64,000 nt of DNA from Toxonevra muliebris. Taxonomy: Eukaryota; Arthropoda; Insecta; Diptera; Pallopteridae. The notes under the pieces are model-generated. The model was not told the origin of the DNA, did no database searches, and saw only the letters and a list, made by a program, of their open reading frames with translations. The stretch is taken from contig OY829328.1 in assembly GCA_963691655.1 (NCBI GenBank), positions 35,421,890 to 35,485,889 of the forward strand, in the 5' to 3' direction. Numbering within the stretch: the first letter of the stretch is position 1; each line of letters begins with the position of its first letter. Below are positions 45,425 to 58,441 of the stretch, piece by piece. Position numbers and translations under genes: made by a program.

Positions 45425-47080
45425 ACTTATTTCATTGTACCCAGGGCCGCCTGCATGGAAGGAGGGGGTTTTGGGTGTTAAACCTTGGGACTGGAAGTTC
45501 ATTGATTTATTTTAATTATTCAGATTCAGATATATTCAAATATATAGAAAAATATGTTTTGTTTCTCGCGTGGTGGATTGATTGAACTGTCAACGAAGAT
45601 GAAATCTGTTCAGGCGCGTAGGCAGAAACAAGTTGCGATGCGGGTTTTCTGAAATATTTTTCTTTTTTTCATCGAAATTTCGTTTTTGATAATTTATGTT
45701 TGATGTTATATTGAGTGTTAATCCCCTCCTCCATTGGGACTGGAAGTTCATTCACTATTTTATACACACAAATAGTATATATCTAAAACTTGTGCACTTC
45801 TCAACGAGTTTTGGGAACAACAAGCCTTGAGCGATTTTTTAAAAATCTGAAAAATTATTAAATATATCTACTAAACAATAAAATCATTTTTTTCTTGATT
45901 AAGTTAATATTGGTTAAAAGTAGACAGGAGAATTGATCGCCTACTTCAATTATTCGTGTGTATCTCTGAAAGTAATTATGTTTCAGAAAATCCTGCCAGA
46001 TGGACTTAAAAAGACCGATATGCGTAGGAGGAAATGAAAATTTAAAATTTTCTCTATAAACTTTTCAAAAAGTAATCATTGTTTAACATTTTTATATAAA
46101 CTGACTTGAAACTTGCATTTAGATAATTTAAAAATATTGTATTTCATCTGACTTAAAGCCCAGGTGGTTTTGAAAATCAATAGTAAAATTAATTATTTTG
46201 CATTTGAAATGATAAATTCACCTAGCTAAAATAACGAGCTTGATGTAGAAATTATAACTTTGAGGGTCCTCATATATTTTTAAAAGTCTACAGCTGACCA
46301 AACTTTTGTACAAAAACATATGGAGAAAAAGGCAAAATCCAACAAAAATGCGTAATTCCACATATTTTGCTGTCTTTAACTTATATTAACTTCTAAAATA
46401 CTATGTAGAATACATTTGATCCCAGGGAATACTTATTGCTCATGTTGTGGCGTAGAAATATTTTTAATTTTTTTACACCTGGTCTCCTTATTTTCTTGGG
46501 GTAAGCCAAAAACTACTACTCCCTCTAAAATTCAGGAACAATTTTTTTTTTATGTTTTAAGTACTAAAATTTCATATTGAATACATATGAAAATTATGTT
46601 GTGAAAATTTTCAAAACTGGAGCATGACATCAAGAACCAAAATGAGTTGATTGTTTCGCCAAATCAACGACCACGAAAGACCGAACAAATAAACAAAAAT
46701 ATTTGAAAATACCTAAATTGGTATATCTCACACACTCCCTCCCTAGGTTTTTATAATAATTAATTAATTTGCTGATAATTTGGAGTCTGAAACCGGACCA
46801 TTATTTTTCAATCATTTAAAAATTTTTATATGTTACGATTTTTGGATTTGCCTATTTTTTTCGGTTTTATATTCCAGAACAGTTTTATTAATTTCCCAAA
46901 TATTATACTACAGAGTGTTTTACGCCAAGGTGTGTCAAGGAGAAGATCAAACCTCATATTTCACAATCATATTTACTGCCTCTTTGATCCTTTTTTTTTT
47001 ATTTCATAAATATATCTAAAATTTTCGTATTGATATTTGGATTTAAATCGATAATAAATATGTATATTAAAGTTTAAATT
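45425..47080. repeat. Dispersed repeat fragments
   Basis: TTGGGACTGGAAGTTCATT is present twice in direct orientation (45487-45505 and 45736-45754), about 250 bp apart. CAGGGCCGCCTGCATGG (45443) and CAGGCGCGTAGGCAG (45612) look like hAT-type left ends. 45800-45930 matches 38219-38330. 46640-46860 partly matches 42100-42210. These are layered, truncated repeats without coding capacity. Confidence 0.4.
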
Positions 47081-47616
47081 TATAGCAAATAAAAAAAAGA
47101 AAAGAAAATTAACAATAAGCACATAACTAGTAGTAGATTTTCCTTTCCAGCTCTATTGTCTCTATTTTCGACTAGCACAGTATTATATTATACATCAATA
47201 TATATGTGATAGATACATAATGCAACTAGTACGTATACAACTAAAAAGCATTTTATTTGTAGCGGGTATTAAATTAATTAATGACATTTTTTTATTTTAA
47301 AACACCGATTTATTTTTTAGGAATAGTGCAGCTGATTAGCAGCGCTGTGCTTTACTCTCAAATGCAACCCTAAACCGGTTGATAAATTCATTTTGTTATT
47401 GAAGGATTCGTTTAAACCTGTAAACTGAACTGTAATGTGTCCTTTTTTGTGTATGCACACATCTCAATTTCAATTTAATAAGTAAAGAAACCAACGTACA
47501 ATTTAATTTACAACATTTGATAAGATCCAAAACATCTAGCAAGGTAAAAATAAACTTCATAAAAGAAAATTATGTATCTGCAAACAAACAAAAATAACAA
47601 ATAAAAAGACTTATAC

Positions 47617-47822
47617 GTTTTTCGCAGCACACTTTTAGGCATAGGTTTTAATAAGGTAATAAAAGGATAATCTTCTTGGCGAACCTTTTCCGATTCGCCA
47701 AAAACACTTTCAAGCAGATCTTCTATAACCCTAATTGGTGAATCATTGAAGGTTCTTCTTAGCGTGCCGCCGGTCCTTATTTTCCGCAGATAGCTATGGT
47801 CGACGATCAATAGCGTTTTTTG
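47617..47822 (-). other. Exon-like open segment, unrecognised
   Basis: The minus-strand segment is open for ~70 codons and markedly less AT-rich than its surroundings. It reads LLIVDHSYLRKIRTGGTLRR, then DSPIRVIEDLLESVFGE and KVRQEDYPFITLLKPMPKS. A splice donor (C|GTATAAG) lies at 47617/47616, and about 45 bases further TTTGTTTGCAG could be an acceptor. I do not recognise the family. It could be a lone exon of an unannotated gene, a retrocopy fragment, or part of a transposase. No start codon or upstream exon could be fixed. Confidence 0.3.
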
Positions 47823-48041
47823 TTAAATCGTGGCAGGACCTTTCGGAATGCAATTTTCTAACTGTGATACTTATAAAATATTCCTCAATTTCAACCGCGA
47901 TTCCCCACAAACAAACAAAAATTAAAGAATAATAACAAAAAAAAAATTATGTAATAAATAGCATATCTATATATTAGAAAAAAATTGTTAGGGTAATGGT
48001 TACATAATAAAACTAATTAGTACAAAATTACTTTTAAATAT

Positions 48042-48392
48042 TAACTAGTCGGTAAGGCCCCAGTAACTGGGGCTATTTTTTTTGCGGAAAAAACCTCTTT
48101 ATGAAAAAACAAATATCTAAAGAGAACCAAACTACTCGTTGTTGTTTGTTTTGTTTTTTGTGTATGCAGATAATTCGTTAGATGATTCTGAGAGATTCCG
48201 TTACTCATGTCTTGTCTCTCTCATTTATTATCCCGCTTAAGCAATGATTTTTACAACGATGAATGCAATGCTTTGTTCATTGAGCGAATTTTAAAAAACA
48301 TCCGACGCTAATATTTTGAAATTGGCTTAACTGATTTTAAATCTGATAATTTTTGGCTAACCTACTCGTCAAGCTCTTTAAATTGATATAAT
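48042..48392 (-). mobile_element. Short inverted-repeat element (family R), copy 2, uninterrupted
   Basis: About 350 bp whose reverse complement matches the four separated pieces of 9121-11472 in order. Landmarks are GAGTAGGTTAGCCAAAAATT, AAAATCATTGCTTAAGCGGG and CTAACGAATTATCTGCATAC. It carries none of the four insertions of copy 1 and so serves as the empty-site reference. No coding. Confidence 0.75.
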
Positions 48393-48399
48393 ATGATAT

Positions 48400-50340
48400 C
48401 GTAGCACTTCTGGATCTTCTGGAAAAAAAATTTTAATTACACTAATAAATGTATAGATGGTCGTACTAAGTAATTTTTCTGTTGCATTTTGTAAGTATTT
48501 TATATTACATTAAATACTAAACGGAAAGGTACAAAGGTTCAATTGTTTTTTAATTTTCAGTTTCCCATAAAAACGTTCTCAATCCCCAATCCCCCACAAC
48601 TAACTAAAATTCAAGTGGATTCCCCACAAGTTGGTATCCCTGGTATGTGCTGACATGTGTTTGATCTCAAGTGAATATTAGGGTGCTGCATAAAAGTGCT
48701 TACAAATATTTCAATCCTTTTTTTTTTAGAATTTACTTCGTTTTTGCAAGTATTTTTTTATACAATGTAAAATATTTGCAAATACATGAAATTGAAATAA
48801 AAATCCAACAAAAGTTCTTTGAATATTTGTATTCAAAATATTGAGAATTTATTGATAAATATACTGTACTATCATAAATGCTAAATATCGAAAATTGTAA
48901 CTTGTGTGTGTCTGTGTTTCCTTTGAATGAGGGGGAAAAAAGTTTAAAAGCAAATAGTAGCGTGTTTTAAATGTGAACTGAAGCGTACTCGAATTATTTC
49001 ACTCATTCACCTAAATACACATATGTATAAAACACACACATATATATATACTTTAATTTACACTTTCGCTTACACAAAAATGGATGACAACGGCAGCTGC
49101 TAACTACTGTTGCTGAGATGATAATGATGATTTTGTTGTCCCCTTTGCAAATGCTTACAACAAACACATAACGAAATGACATGTACAGTTTTTTTTTTTT
49201 TAAGTTACTCGTTGTGTATTTGTTTTAAATTCAACGATGAAATCTTTCAAGCTTTTCAACTGTAAATAATACTCAAGGATAATACTACGTCATTCAATGT
49301 GCATATGCATTTGTTCATGTGTTTGTATGTATGTTATGCTTCACTGCATATGTATGTGTGCACATGTGCTTCATTCCTTTTTTCATTTTATTTCTCTTCT
49401 ATGCATATAGTTTGTATTTAATGAGCTCCGTTTTTTTTTTCGATTTTCTTTCTATTTTTCTAATCCGCATTGACATAAATTCAATTTTGCTTTCTAAATA
49501 TTCATCGTCGTCGTCGTAAAATTCATTGCATCAGTTTGCTCAAATCATTAAACTTTTTCATCATTTTCTATTTAAAGCTGATCTGCTTTTCACATTTGAA
49601 ACAGCACCAATCGATTTGTGAATTGATTTCCACTTCATTTAGTTAAAGTTCATGGTCATTCGTTGCATTGAACCAGTTGTATAAATAAAGAAAATAAAAG
49701 TAAATGTGAATGCAATTAAAAGGCGCTTTTCATTCAGGATAAGCTTGGAAGCAAGATTTGTGAGTTTCTGGCAATGCTTGAAATAATTGTCATTTATCCT
49801 ACTTTACTATGCATTTCTAACGTAATCGAAGCTGTGATTTTGGAAATTGCTGGCATGTACATACCAAAGGCGGAGCCAGAACCCAGTTTTAGACAAGTTT
49901 AGAAAAACGCCCATTTTGAAGAAGACTCAGTACTTTTTGCACTGAAAGCAAAAATAATAGGAAAATATTCATTTATTTAACACCTGGCTAATTCGTATTA
50001 TGGTTTGCCAGTCGACTAATCTCATTGACTTCAAATGCCAAAACCAGGAGAATAAGAAATTATTCGGTATTAAGGTTCGGGAGTTTCCGAAAACGTTAAA
50101 AAATTATGTTGATAAAGAAAAATGAAAGAAACTGGGAAATGTTACGAAATAATATGAGTAAAAAATTTATCTGTAGTTAGTGATATTGATTGTTGGTCTT
50201 TAGAGAATTAGTTTTGGTGAAGTAAAGTGAATTTTGATACCATTAACTCATTTAATAATTCTCAGGGTAGTTGCTTCAATTACCAATGCCGCAATTAATT
50301 TCAAATTGTTTCTGATTTCCTTTGACAGGAATTACAAAAT
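48400..50340. other. Intergenic DNA
   Basis: A segment ending CCCCACAAGTTGGTATCCCTG (48622-48642) looks like the right end of another hAT-type element, but its partner was not found. 49490-49520 holds (CGT)n. From 48660 to 50340 nothing codes; poly(T) at 49190-49201. Confidence 0.4.
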
Positions 50341-50343
50341 TAT

Positions 50344-52045
50344 TTATTTATTTGATAGTTTGAGGTACATCCTAACACTAGAAGATTTACAATCTTGTCA
50401 TTTAAAGTGTTAGTCATACATAAGAAAGCGAATTTACTCCCAAAGTTTGAATATTAAAATGCAATACAATAAGAAAAAACAAAATATTATTACATTAAAT
50501 TTATAAATATGTGGAGAACAAACAAAAAACAAATGAGAAAAAACAAAAGCAAATGCAGAAATGCAGATACATCGAAACCCTAAAATATTATCAAACATCA
50601 AATGTAATATTAAAACTAAGAAATTAAAGTTAATATCACAAGTTCCAGTAAAATTCTTTTAATTTTATTTTAAAATGCATTGCGTTACTTAATTGTGAAG
50701 TGCTGTTTGGTACCAATCTCCAAAGAGGAATCGTACTGACGAAGAACTGCCTCTCAAAAGAGAAGAAAGGAAGTTGAATCTTAAAGGAACAAATTTATAA
50801 TTTCTTTTAAAGCGAATTGTAACTAATCTCTTGTATAGATACTCAGGCTGCTGCATGGAATTTAAACACATTTTCGAACGACATAGAAAAAAATACGTTT
50901 AGAAAAAATTAAGACATGGTCATTGTATTTAAGCCCGAAAACGTAGCTCGAAAGATTATTGAATAAAACTGTAAGTCTTCGACGGCATTCAGAATCATAA
51001 TTTCCAAAAATTTCGTATCCATATAAAAGAGTTGGTATAAGACAGGACTTCACCAGTTGCAGTCAGATTTTGTGCGGTGTGAAATACTGTGTAAAGCGAG
51101 TAGCATACCGTATGTTTTCTCAATGGCAATGCTAATATGCGTATTCCAAGTCAAAGTTTAATTGAAAGTTATTCCCAGGTTTTTTGCTGTAGTGGTGAAA
51201 TGAATCGTAGATTCATTTAAGACAATATTTGGAAACGCGGAAGTATTAAGTGGCTTCTGTAAATAGAAAGAACCTGTGATTTCTTTGGGTTAAGTAACAA
51301 ACCATTTATATTTGCCCACTCATTTACATATACTAAATGTTCATTAATTTTTCCGATAGAACTATTAATATCTTCTACATTGCATGAGGTACATGGTTGA
51401 TCATCGTCAGGATGCGTATGAATGTTTAAGTCAGCTAGAACAGTAGGAAGATCATTTATAAAGAGAAAAAAAGAAGCAGTCTGACCCTTGTGGGACGCCT
51501 CTGTTAACAGACAGAAATTCTGAAATATTATCACTATGAATAACAGCCTGTGTTCGTACCTTGAAGATACTGTGAAGATACGGATAAGGTTGACTGATGT
51601 AAGAGAATGAGCAAATAGTTTTGGTTACTTGGTTGCAAGAATATTGTACTCGACACTGTTAACAGCTTTTGAAACATCAAGAAGGGTTAAAAAGCTTACT
51701 TTATTGTCATTTAAATTGAGTCAAGTATCTTCTACTACTTTGGGTAAAGCTCTTTACGGAAGCCTGATTGCTTATTATTTATTAAGGAATATTTAGTTAG
51801 GAAATTATTCAACTGCTTGTACATTAGTGGTTCAAGCACCTTAGAAAGGTAAGAGAGAATAGCAACAGGTCTATATTCATTATTAGTTTTAGGTATGGGA
51901 ATTATTTTTGTTTTTTTCCCAGCACATGGGAAAATAGAAGTTGTAAAAACAGTATCAAAGCAACAAAAGGTAAAATTTTATAGGACCTTCAGTAGAAACT
52001 TTAGCTTTTTAAGAACTTCATGGTTATCTGCAGGGGGTTTGGGTT
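50344..52045 (-). pseudogene. LINE remnant (reverse transcriptase), minus strand
   Basis: A broken non-LTR reverse transcriptase read from about 52040 leftward. YRPVAILSYLSKVLEPLMYK (about 51890-51830) and NNKQSGFRK (about 51775) are the fingers region. Then 51534-51217: FFLFINDLPTVL, a degraded catalytic strand (HPDDDQP where Y/F-ADD is usual), NEWANINGLLLNPKKSQVLS and the following strand. Then 51053-50862 MKSCLIPTLLYGYEIFGNYD and 50871-50689, the thumb and tail. The 3' end on the element strand is an A-rich (AAATA)n tract at 50344-50356. Several frameshifts; the region between 51540 and 51750 is decayed. It is similar in layout to the copy at 38.5-39.7 kb. Confidence 0.75.
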
Positions 52046-52049
52046 TTGT

Positions 52050-53730
52050 ATAAATAATAAATTTTTGTGCTTGCAATTTTTACGGGCTATCTCTTATCTG
52101 AAGCCTTATTATTTCATCATATTGAAATGTAATTTTATGTTTCTTACACAGACTTGTCTTAACTAAAAATGCGTGGGTAAATTGGAGGCCTCTCTCAGAT
52201 TTTGGCGGAAAACCAACTTTTCAACTCCACAACAGCTCAAATTTTTATTTTTTTTTTATATTCTTGATGTTTAATTGACTTAGGACGTCATACAGGACCT
52301 TGGTAAGCTATTCCATATTAAATCAACCAGGGCAATCTGAGGGCGGCATTCGCTTTATCAGCCTTTTTCATAGAGAATAATTACATATTAGTATCAATTC
52401 TCGGAAGCCTTTTAAAGACTGCACTCAATTATCACGTTTGAGTTTTGAACTAAGTCTGTGTAACAGATGGCAAACATAATTTCAGTCTAACTGGGGTCGC
52501 CCAAAAACTAAAAACAATCATCTTATGTACATTGGCCGTCATCAGGTGGACAGTTTCTTGGTACATAATTCATTTTGAAATCATAAAAATTGAATAAACA
52601 TAATACTCGTATATAAAAAATATTCAGGCTCACCAATTACATTACCACTCGTGTAGTAGTAGAAAAAGAAACTACTCCACCTTTATTTACAAATGGATCC
52701 AAGCTGGAGACATACCTAAGAACACTAGTTTTTGGTGAATATTGTTAAGTGAAAAATCTTAAAAACTTCCAGATTATTGCAGTGTTTAGCAAGCCAGAAT
52801 CGTTACCATCAGCAAGTATTCAATACACTAAAACATCTTCTGAAGGGAATAGGCACTACTCACGAAGTTTCACATTTCGAAACAAACAATATTGGAACGC
52901 GAATTTGGAACAATTCTGCGTAATATTTGGTTGGGTTCATTTTGACCATATTTGCCGCTGCTTCAAGACCGCTGTGAGACCTTGTACTGAAAATAAATAC
53001 GATATAGCGACGATAAAGAGGCCAAAATGTATGGAATTTTTGCAAATTAAAGCGATTTTTTCCAACAGTTTGTTGCAAATTGTTGAGATTTTCGAAACAT
53101 GGGGTACTAGTTATCGCGATTCTACTGTATAAAGATTCATCTACTTAAAAATTGACTCAAAATTCAAAGAATCGATCTTTTTTTAACTTTGAGACGCCTT
53201 ATTTTTATTAGAAAATTCATTTAAAGAACTTTTCTCATGGAAATTTTGTACAAAATTGACAGTTGGATTGAATTGAATGGTAAATATGGGACGTAATTAA
53301 GTTAAAAATAAAGCAATTAAACCCATGCTGTTAAATACCGTTCACCATCAATTAACCTTGCACTTGTACTTGCAACACAAAATACAGCGCAAAAGGGTCA
53401 TAAAGTAGATGTCGCGAAGAATAAGAAGCAAATACCTACATGTTTTCACAATTACACAATTACATTGAAGCTAAAAGTAAAACAAAGCATTAAAATTCTT
53501 TATTCTTCGATTCAGAAAAGAACATAAATTTTTATTTGAAACCTTGAAGTTATACAAGAGGACTATATATACAAGTGCATATACATAAATTGGAACATGC
53601 ACATTCACTTTTAGTAGGAACGATTATTTTAAATTGATTACGTTTCTTTGTTTTTTTTTTTTTGGTCGCTTCTGTTTTGGATTAATCTTAATTCTGCTAC
53701 CAATCATCTACCAAACTGAAGGATAGGATT
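52050..53730. other. Intergenic DNA with a probable pogo-like terminus at 53131
   Basis: At 53106-53131 the sequence ends TATCGCGATTCTACTGTA, whose complement TACAGTAGAATCGCGATA is a typical pogo-type insect terminus. The preceding open frame (52749-53132) is then transposon-derived non-coding sequence. The opposite end was not located. 53140-53730 is AT-rich and runs into the promoter of the retinin-like gene. Confidence 0.4.
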
Positions 53731-53733
53731 CAG

Positions 53734-53772
53734 TATAAATTAGGTTGATGTAGCTCAGACCAGATATCAGTT
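53734..53772 (+). promoter_or_regulatory. Core promoter of the retinin-like gene
   Basis: TATAAAT at 53734-53740, followed by an initiator match TCAGTT at 53767-53772 (predicted +1 at A53769, TATA start at -35). This lies 74 bp upstream of the ATG. The layout is usual for strongly and stage-specifically expressed insect cuticle genes. Predicted from motifs only. Confidence 0.55.
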
Positions 53773-53842
53773 GAAATTTAAACGTTGCTGTGTTGAGTAC
53801 AGATCTATTTTGTTCATAAAAATATTCTTAAACATTAAAAAT

Positions 53843-54323
53843 ATGTTCAAGTTGGTAAGTTTGAGTTGAATGAAAGTATTGCGGCATAAAAATAATGTTG
53901 TCTATTTAATGTTAGTTGGTACTTTCAATACTGCTCGCTGTAGTTGCTGCTAAGCCTAGTGAGCATATACTTTCTCCCATAACGACAGCCGCTGATACCA
54001 CTATACTTCAGCTTGCGGCACCTGCCGCCACTGCTGTTATACATGAGCCTGCATTGGCCAAAGTAGGTAATGTGGTGACGAGTGTGCCTACCTCGGTTTC
54101 GCATCAGAGTTCAACAATCGTACACGATCGTACCAATGTGGTGACACCAATTGTTGCACCAGCAATTAAGTCACATTTAGCTTCAGTTGTAAGTGCATAT
54201 GCTGCTCCATATTCATCGCTATTACGTTCTTATGCTGCTTATCCTACTGTTGCTGCCAATGCTTATGAATATTATCCTTTCAATGTTTACTATGATGCTC
54301 ATCATTATACGCCTGTGTATTAG
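53843..54323 (+). CDS. Retinin-type (alanine-rich) cuticular protein, two exons
   Basis: A secreted structural protein of the cuticle. Exon 1 (53843-53854) encodes only MFKL. The intron (53855-53915) has GT/AG ends, and exon 2 (53916-54323) finishes a 139-residue protein. Residues 1-16 (MFKLLVLSILLAVVAA) are a signal peptide, with cleavage probably before KPSE. Residues 52-89 (AKVGNVVTSVPTSVSHQSST, then IVH..VVTPIVAPAIK) match the conserved core of the retinin/CPLCA family, known from Drosophila corneal retinin and its relatives. The C-terminal third is rich in Ala and Tyr, typical of cuticle proteins that become cross-linked. A four-codon first exon that splits the signal peptide is the standard architecture of insect cuticle genes. 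AATAAA at 54391-54396 is the likely poly(A) signal. Which paralogue this is cannot be said from the window. Confidence 0.85.
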
Positions 54324-54390
54324 GAAGAAGTGAATCGTGTGAGATTAAAATTTTCAGCAAAAGGTACATGTGGCAAGCAAATTAATAAGA

Positions 54391-54396
54391 AATAAA
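54391..54396 (+). terminator. Polyadenylation signal AATAAA of the retinin-like gene
   Basis: Canonical hexamer 68 bp after the stop codon. No other AATAAA is closer to the stop. Confidence 0.6.
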
Positions 54397-54745
54397 TACA
54401 TTTGAAAAAATATGAAATTAATGTTTTAATTGGGGAGAGATTGTGTTGTGAAAGAAAGTAAACAAGTTTGATTGGTAATCGATATCAAACTAGCGCGTCA
54501 TACATGTTGCATGCGCAATGTGTTTCCTTAATGTTCGATAGAACACATATAAACATAAATGTCGATAATACAGTTTCACAATACTGCTTCAGCTGTCAAA
54601 ATCATATGGCAAAACAAATCGAAGGGCTAAAAATTCAGCATGTTTATTTATTTACTTGATAGTTAATTTGTCGTTGTTTGCTTCTAGCTGAAACGAATAG
54701 TAAATTAATATTTTTTAAATTAGCTATAAAACTAAGTGAAAGAAA

Positions 54746-55117
54746 ATGGCAGAGCTACGCAATATAATGCAAGAATTACAAATGAAATGTGCTGATCAAA
54801 CGAAATGTGCACTGGCGAACCGTGTACTTGTGGATCTGAAAGAGGGTAATTTATTTAAAAATTAACTATTTTCATATAAAAATATATCGAAATAATTGGA
54901 ATTTAAATTTGTTCACTTAATCACAGATAAACGTGTTACCAATTTGGAGTCATATTTTGATGCCGATTTAAATTTATTATATTTGCGTGGCGATCGTGCT
55001 GGAATCTCTGTTATATTTGTCCCTATCTTAAGCAGTCAAAACCTAGATTTAATGCAAATGGAGGAAATACAAACAAAATTAGCTACGAGCAATAAACATA
55101 GGCAAATAATAAAATAA
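54746..55117 (+). CDS. Unrecognised two-exon gene, 96-residue protein
   Basis: Exon 1 (54746-54845) starts at an ATG in good context (GAAAATGG) and encodes MAELRNIMQELQMKCADQ followed by TKCALANRVLVDLKE. The 81-bp intron (54846-54926) has GGTAATTT / TCACAG borders. Joining restores a codon and continues with DKRVTNLESYFDADLNLLYL. The stop is at 55115-55117. The total is 96 residues without signal peptide or membrane segment. The first 34 residues look helical with Leu/Met/Val at heptad-like spacing, and the end (LMQMEEIQTKLATSNKHR) is again helical, so a small helical or coiled-coil subunit is plausible. I do not recognise the family. The less AT-biased codons, exact splice sites and absence of stops argue for a real gene. 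The hexamer AATAAA overlaps the stop codon, so the 3' UTR could be very short. Confidence 0.6.
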
Positions 55118-55119
55118 AA

Positions 55120-58100
55120 TCAATAATTTCTTAATTAAATTTTTTTTAAATATTTATTATTTTATTTATTTCTACAGTATAACTTTGGCTATTTGTGATA
55201 CTTCATCCACTGTCTTATATTATCAAATGTCAAGTGGAATTGAAAATAAATAAAAATGAATTGTGATATCAGCAAACAGAACTTACGAATTTTCCTGGAG
55301 ATACGCAGTTCAATACGCTTGCCTTACTTAGGTTCAACAGTGAAGATCAGAAGAATTAGAAATTTCACTTGAAAGTAGATGTAATGGGGATCAAACAGCT
55401 GAACTGAATATTCGAGTTCAGCTAGCTTGCCTTGCTTTAATTGAACAAATAACCAATTCTTCTATTATAAATATATTGGGAAAACTCTAAAACCTTTGCA
55501 GGGCTTGAAATGCACCTAAGTTAAGAACAGATGTGTAAAAAGGGAACCGACTGGTATAGTTATCCTCGAAAACAAAAAATGCAAAACAAATTCCAACTAA
55601 GACTTCTAAACAAAGACACGAATATTCTACAAAAATACCCAATAACATAGCATATGTTACACTCCATAGTAAATAGTAACAAAAGAAATTAAAGTTGGTG
55701 GCATACTCACCTAGTACCAATCAAGACATTACCCACAAAATGCACATTATTTTGATGCCAGCAACTCATTTGGGTGAAATGATTTAATGGAGTGCTTTTA
55801 CATCTGGAAGAAGATCTCAATACAGGAAAGTGGCCACCGTCCAAACCAAAAATATACAATAAAATATTTTTGAAACTAATGAAGTCTCATCCAGAACTTA
55901 CTTCAAATGCACTGTATTTAAATTTAAAAATACGTTGTAAATTTTCACAACATATTTCATTTTGAAAACACATATAGCAAATATAAATGTGTATATAATC
56001 AAAATAGTCTTTCAATAAAAAGAAATTAATGTGGAAAGTTCCATCATATATTACACAGTCCAACAGTGTTTTTGTAATAGAGAAACTATAGTGTAATATT
56101 GAAAGACGATAGAAGAAAGTTATAGTACAGCATGTCATTATTTTTTTACCAGCTTTTCAAGGAGAAAATATATAATCTTTAAGAATTAAAAGTTTAATGT
56201 TTGCGGCAAAGGTATAAATACCGAATAATTATATACACACTTTTTTGATTTACATTAATCCCCAACCCTCTCTCGTTAACCCTATTTTCGGAGAATTTAT
56301 TAAAATTTGCACACTGGATAAAGTATTGAGCATTTTTTTAACTTTAAAAAAATTACTATTGAATGAAGGTAAGGAGAGGAGGTGGAGAGTTGATGTCAAA
56401 ACAAAACAAATGTTAACCTTTTCACCAGAAACCTCTAATTCTTGAATTATATACATATACTTACCCATTGATTAAAATGTCATGGCTTCCCATGCAGATA
56501 GAAAAACATCTTGACCTGCTGGTATAAAGCTTTCCTTTAGTAAAAATATGGAACTCAATGTATAAAAATCATCAAAATCATACATTTGTTGGATTGCTTT
56601 ATTGTAGGACGGCATACATATTTTGCTGTATAGTATTTTAAATATCTGGCACGCAATTTTGTGGTGATTTAATTTTTGTTGGCATATTTTCAACAAAGTT
56701 TACTAAAACTATTGGGGTAGTAAAGAATGGTTTTTAAATAAAACTCACAAATTTAGCGAAAAAATAAAAATCATTATTTTACGCATTGTTATAGCAAAAA
56801 TACGTGAATTTTTATAATAAATTTGAATCATTTGGATTCGTTTTTTCACCGTGTAGCGCTCCATGGTAAATTTCCCGTTTGTCAAAATTGACGTTTATAC
56901 GATTGCAACCCTGCAACTCTTGTTGAAACACCCTTTATTTTTCAAGACCTAAACGCACAGTTCCATTGTTTCAAGAACAATTACACATGAGTAAATGATT
57001 TTTGGAAAGAGAACGTTACGCTGATAAATTCCTCTAAAGCTCAAGATCACAGTTGTGAGCTGAAGAAAATCAATAACTAAGTTTATTATTTTGATGCCCT
57101 TCTGCTTAAACTTCTTAGCCAATATTGCTCAATATAAAAAGTTAAACACCTAAATAACCCATCAATTTCCTCTATGCATACTTCTTATCGTCGAAGAAAT
57201 AAAAATCCTGTATTTTCTTTGTTGTGTTATAAAATTGTCTAAAATTTTCACCACACTATTTTCCCATTCCATATTCCATTTTCATATTTTTAGCAGATTT
57301 CTAAGGCTTACATATGCTCTATCTAGAGATCTTACTTCTAAAGATTGTCTTTACATATATTGAATTACAGCTAAATTATGAAAGATTGAATACTCACCAG
57401 AATAATTCCTGTCAATGTTTACCTTCAATTAGCTGAAAATCTCCTTTCATTTGCAGTAGTTATTATGCAAAATGAAACACTTTTTTGTTTTTTAATATAC
57501 ATATTTTATTAACTTTTTATTTTTATAAGAATATAATTTGTAAGTTTTAAATTTTGTAACTTTAAACAATTTTTTTTTTATATTTTTCTTTTATTTCTAA
57601 TCATAAATTAATAAAATCAAATAATGCATGCTTAGAATTTTATAATAAATATTAAAGAACGTTTTTAAATTGTGTTAGTTATTGTTTTTGGCAAAATCAG
57701 ATTGAATGTGCAATTTTATTGGCACTACTTTTTATTAGTTTCTTAATATAAATAGCTACCAGAACGATTTCACTTTCACAGGCATACGCTGAAATGCACT
57801 TTCAATTGAATTTCAGCATTATAGTTTCCATTTCAAACGAAAGTAGATTTCAGAATAAACATTTTAGTTGGTAGATTTACATTGACTTTGAACGTGTAAG
57901 TTGATTACAGTTTGGCTGGCACATTTCCAATTACATATAGAGCATTTTCGAAGAATTTTCCATTTACTTTGTAAAATGTTTCATGTGCAAAATTGAATCA
58001 TTTGTATCACAAAATTTTGGATGGATGTTGAGAGTTGAATGGAAATTATGATTGATTCAAATGAACTTCCGTTCGAATATGAAAGCAAATCATCAAGTCA

Positions 58101-58435
58101 TTCATCATACTATACTAATTTCATAATCGTTCGAAAGCTTTTTAACAAATAACTAATTTGGTGTTGAAAAACGAATTTAAGGCACCCAAAATTTCAATTT
58201 CAATGCTTAAAATACTAAAATAAAATTAAATTATGCACTTGAAATTAAATTTTAATTGGTTTAAGTTTTTTATATAAAATTCTACTGGTATCAAAAATTA
58301 TCAACTAAGCAATAACAACGTTTTCTATATCAACACATCTTTAGAGTTTTTGAAAGGGGAAAAATCTTTAGTAAGCCGTTCATTGAAAACGAATGGTTTG
58401 GTTGTTCCTTTAATGCAAAATAGTATTCATATCAT
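55120..58435. other. AT-rich intergenic DNA
   Basis: No gene is supported with confidence. Minus-strand readings at 55487-55880 (for example GLDGGHFPVLRSSSR and CWHQNNVHFVGNVLIGT, then a very hydrophobic segment) and at 56472-56696 are open for 50-75 codons but show no recognised domain. From 57480 to 58430 there is only A/T-rich sequence. Confidence 0.4.
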
Positions 58436-58441
58436 TATTAA

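Noticed and set aside
52749..53132. 127-codon plus-strand open frame
   Set aside because: It ends exactly in a pogo-type terminal sequence (..GATTCTACTGTA); it is transposon DNA with no transposase motif.
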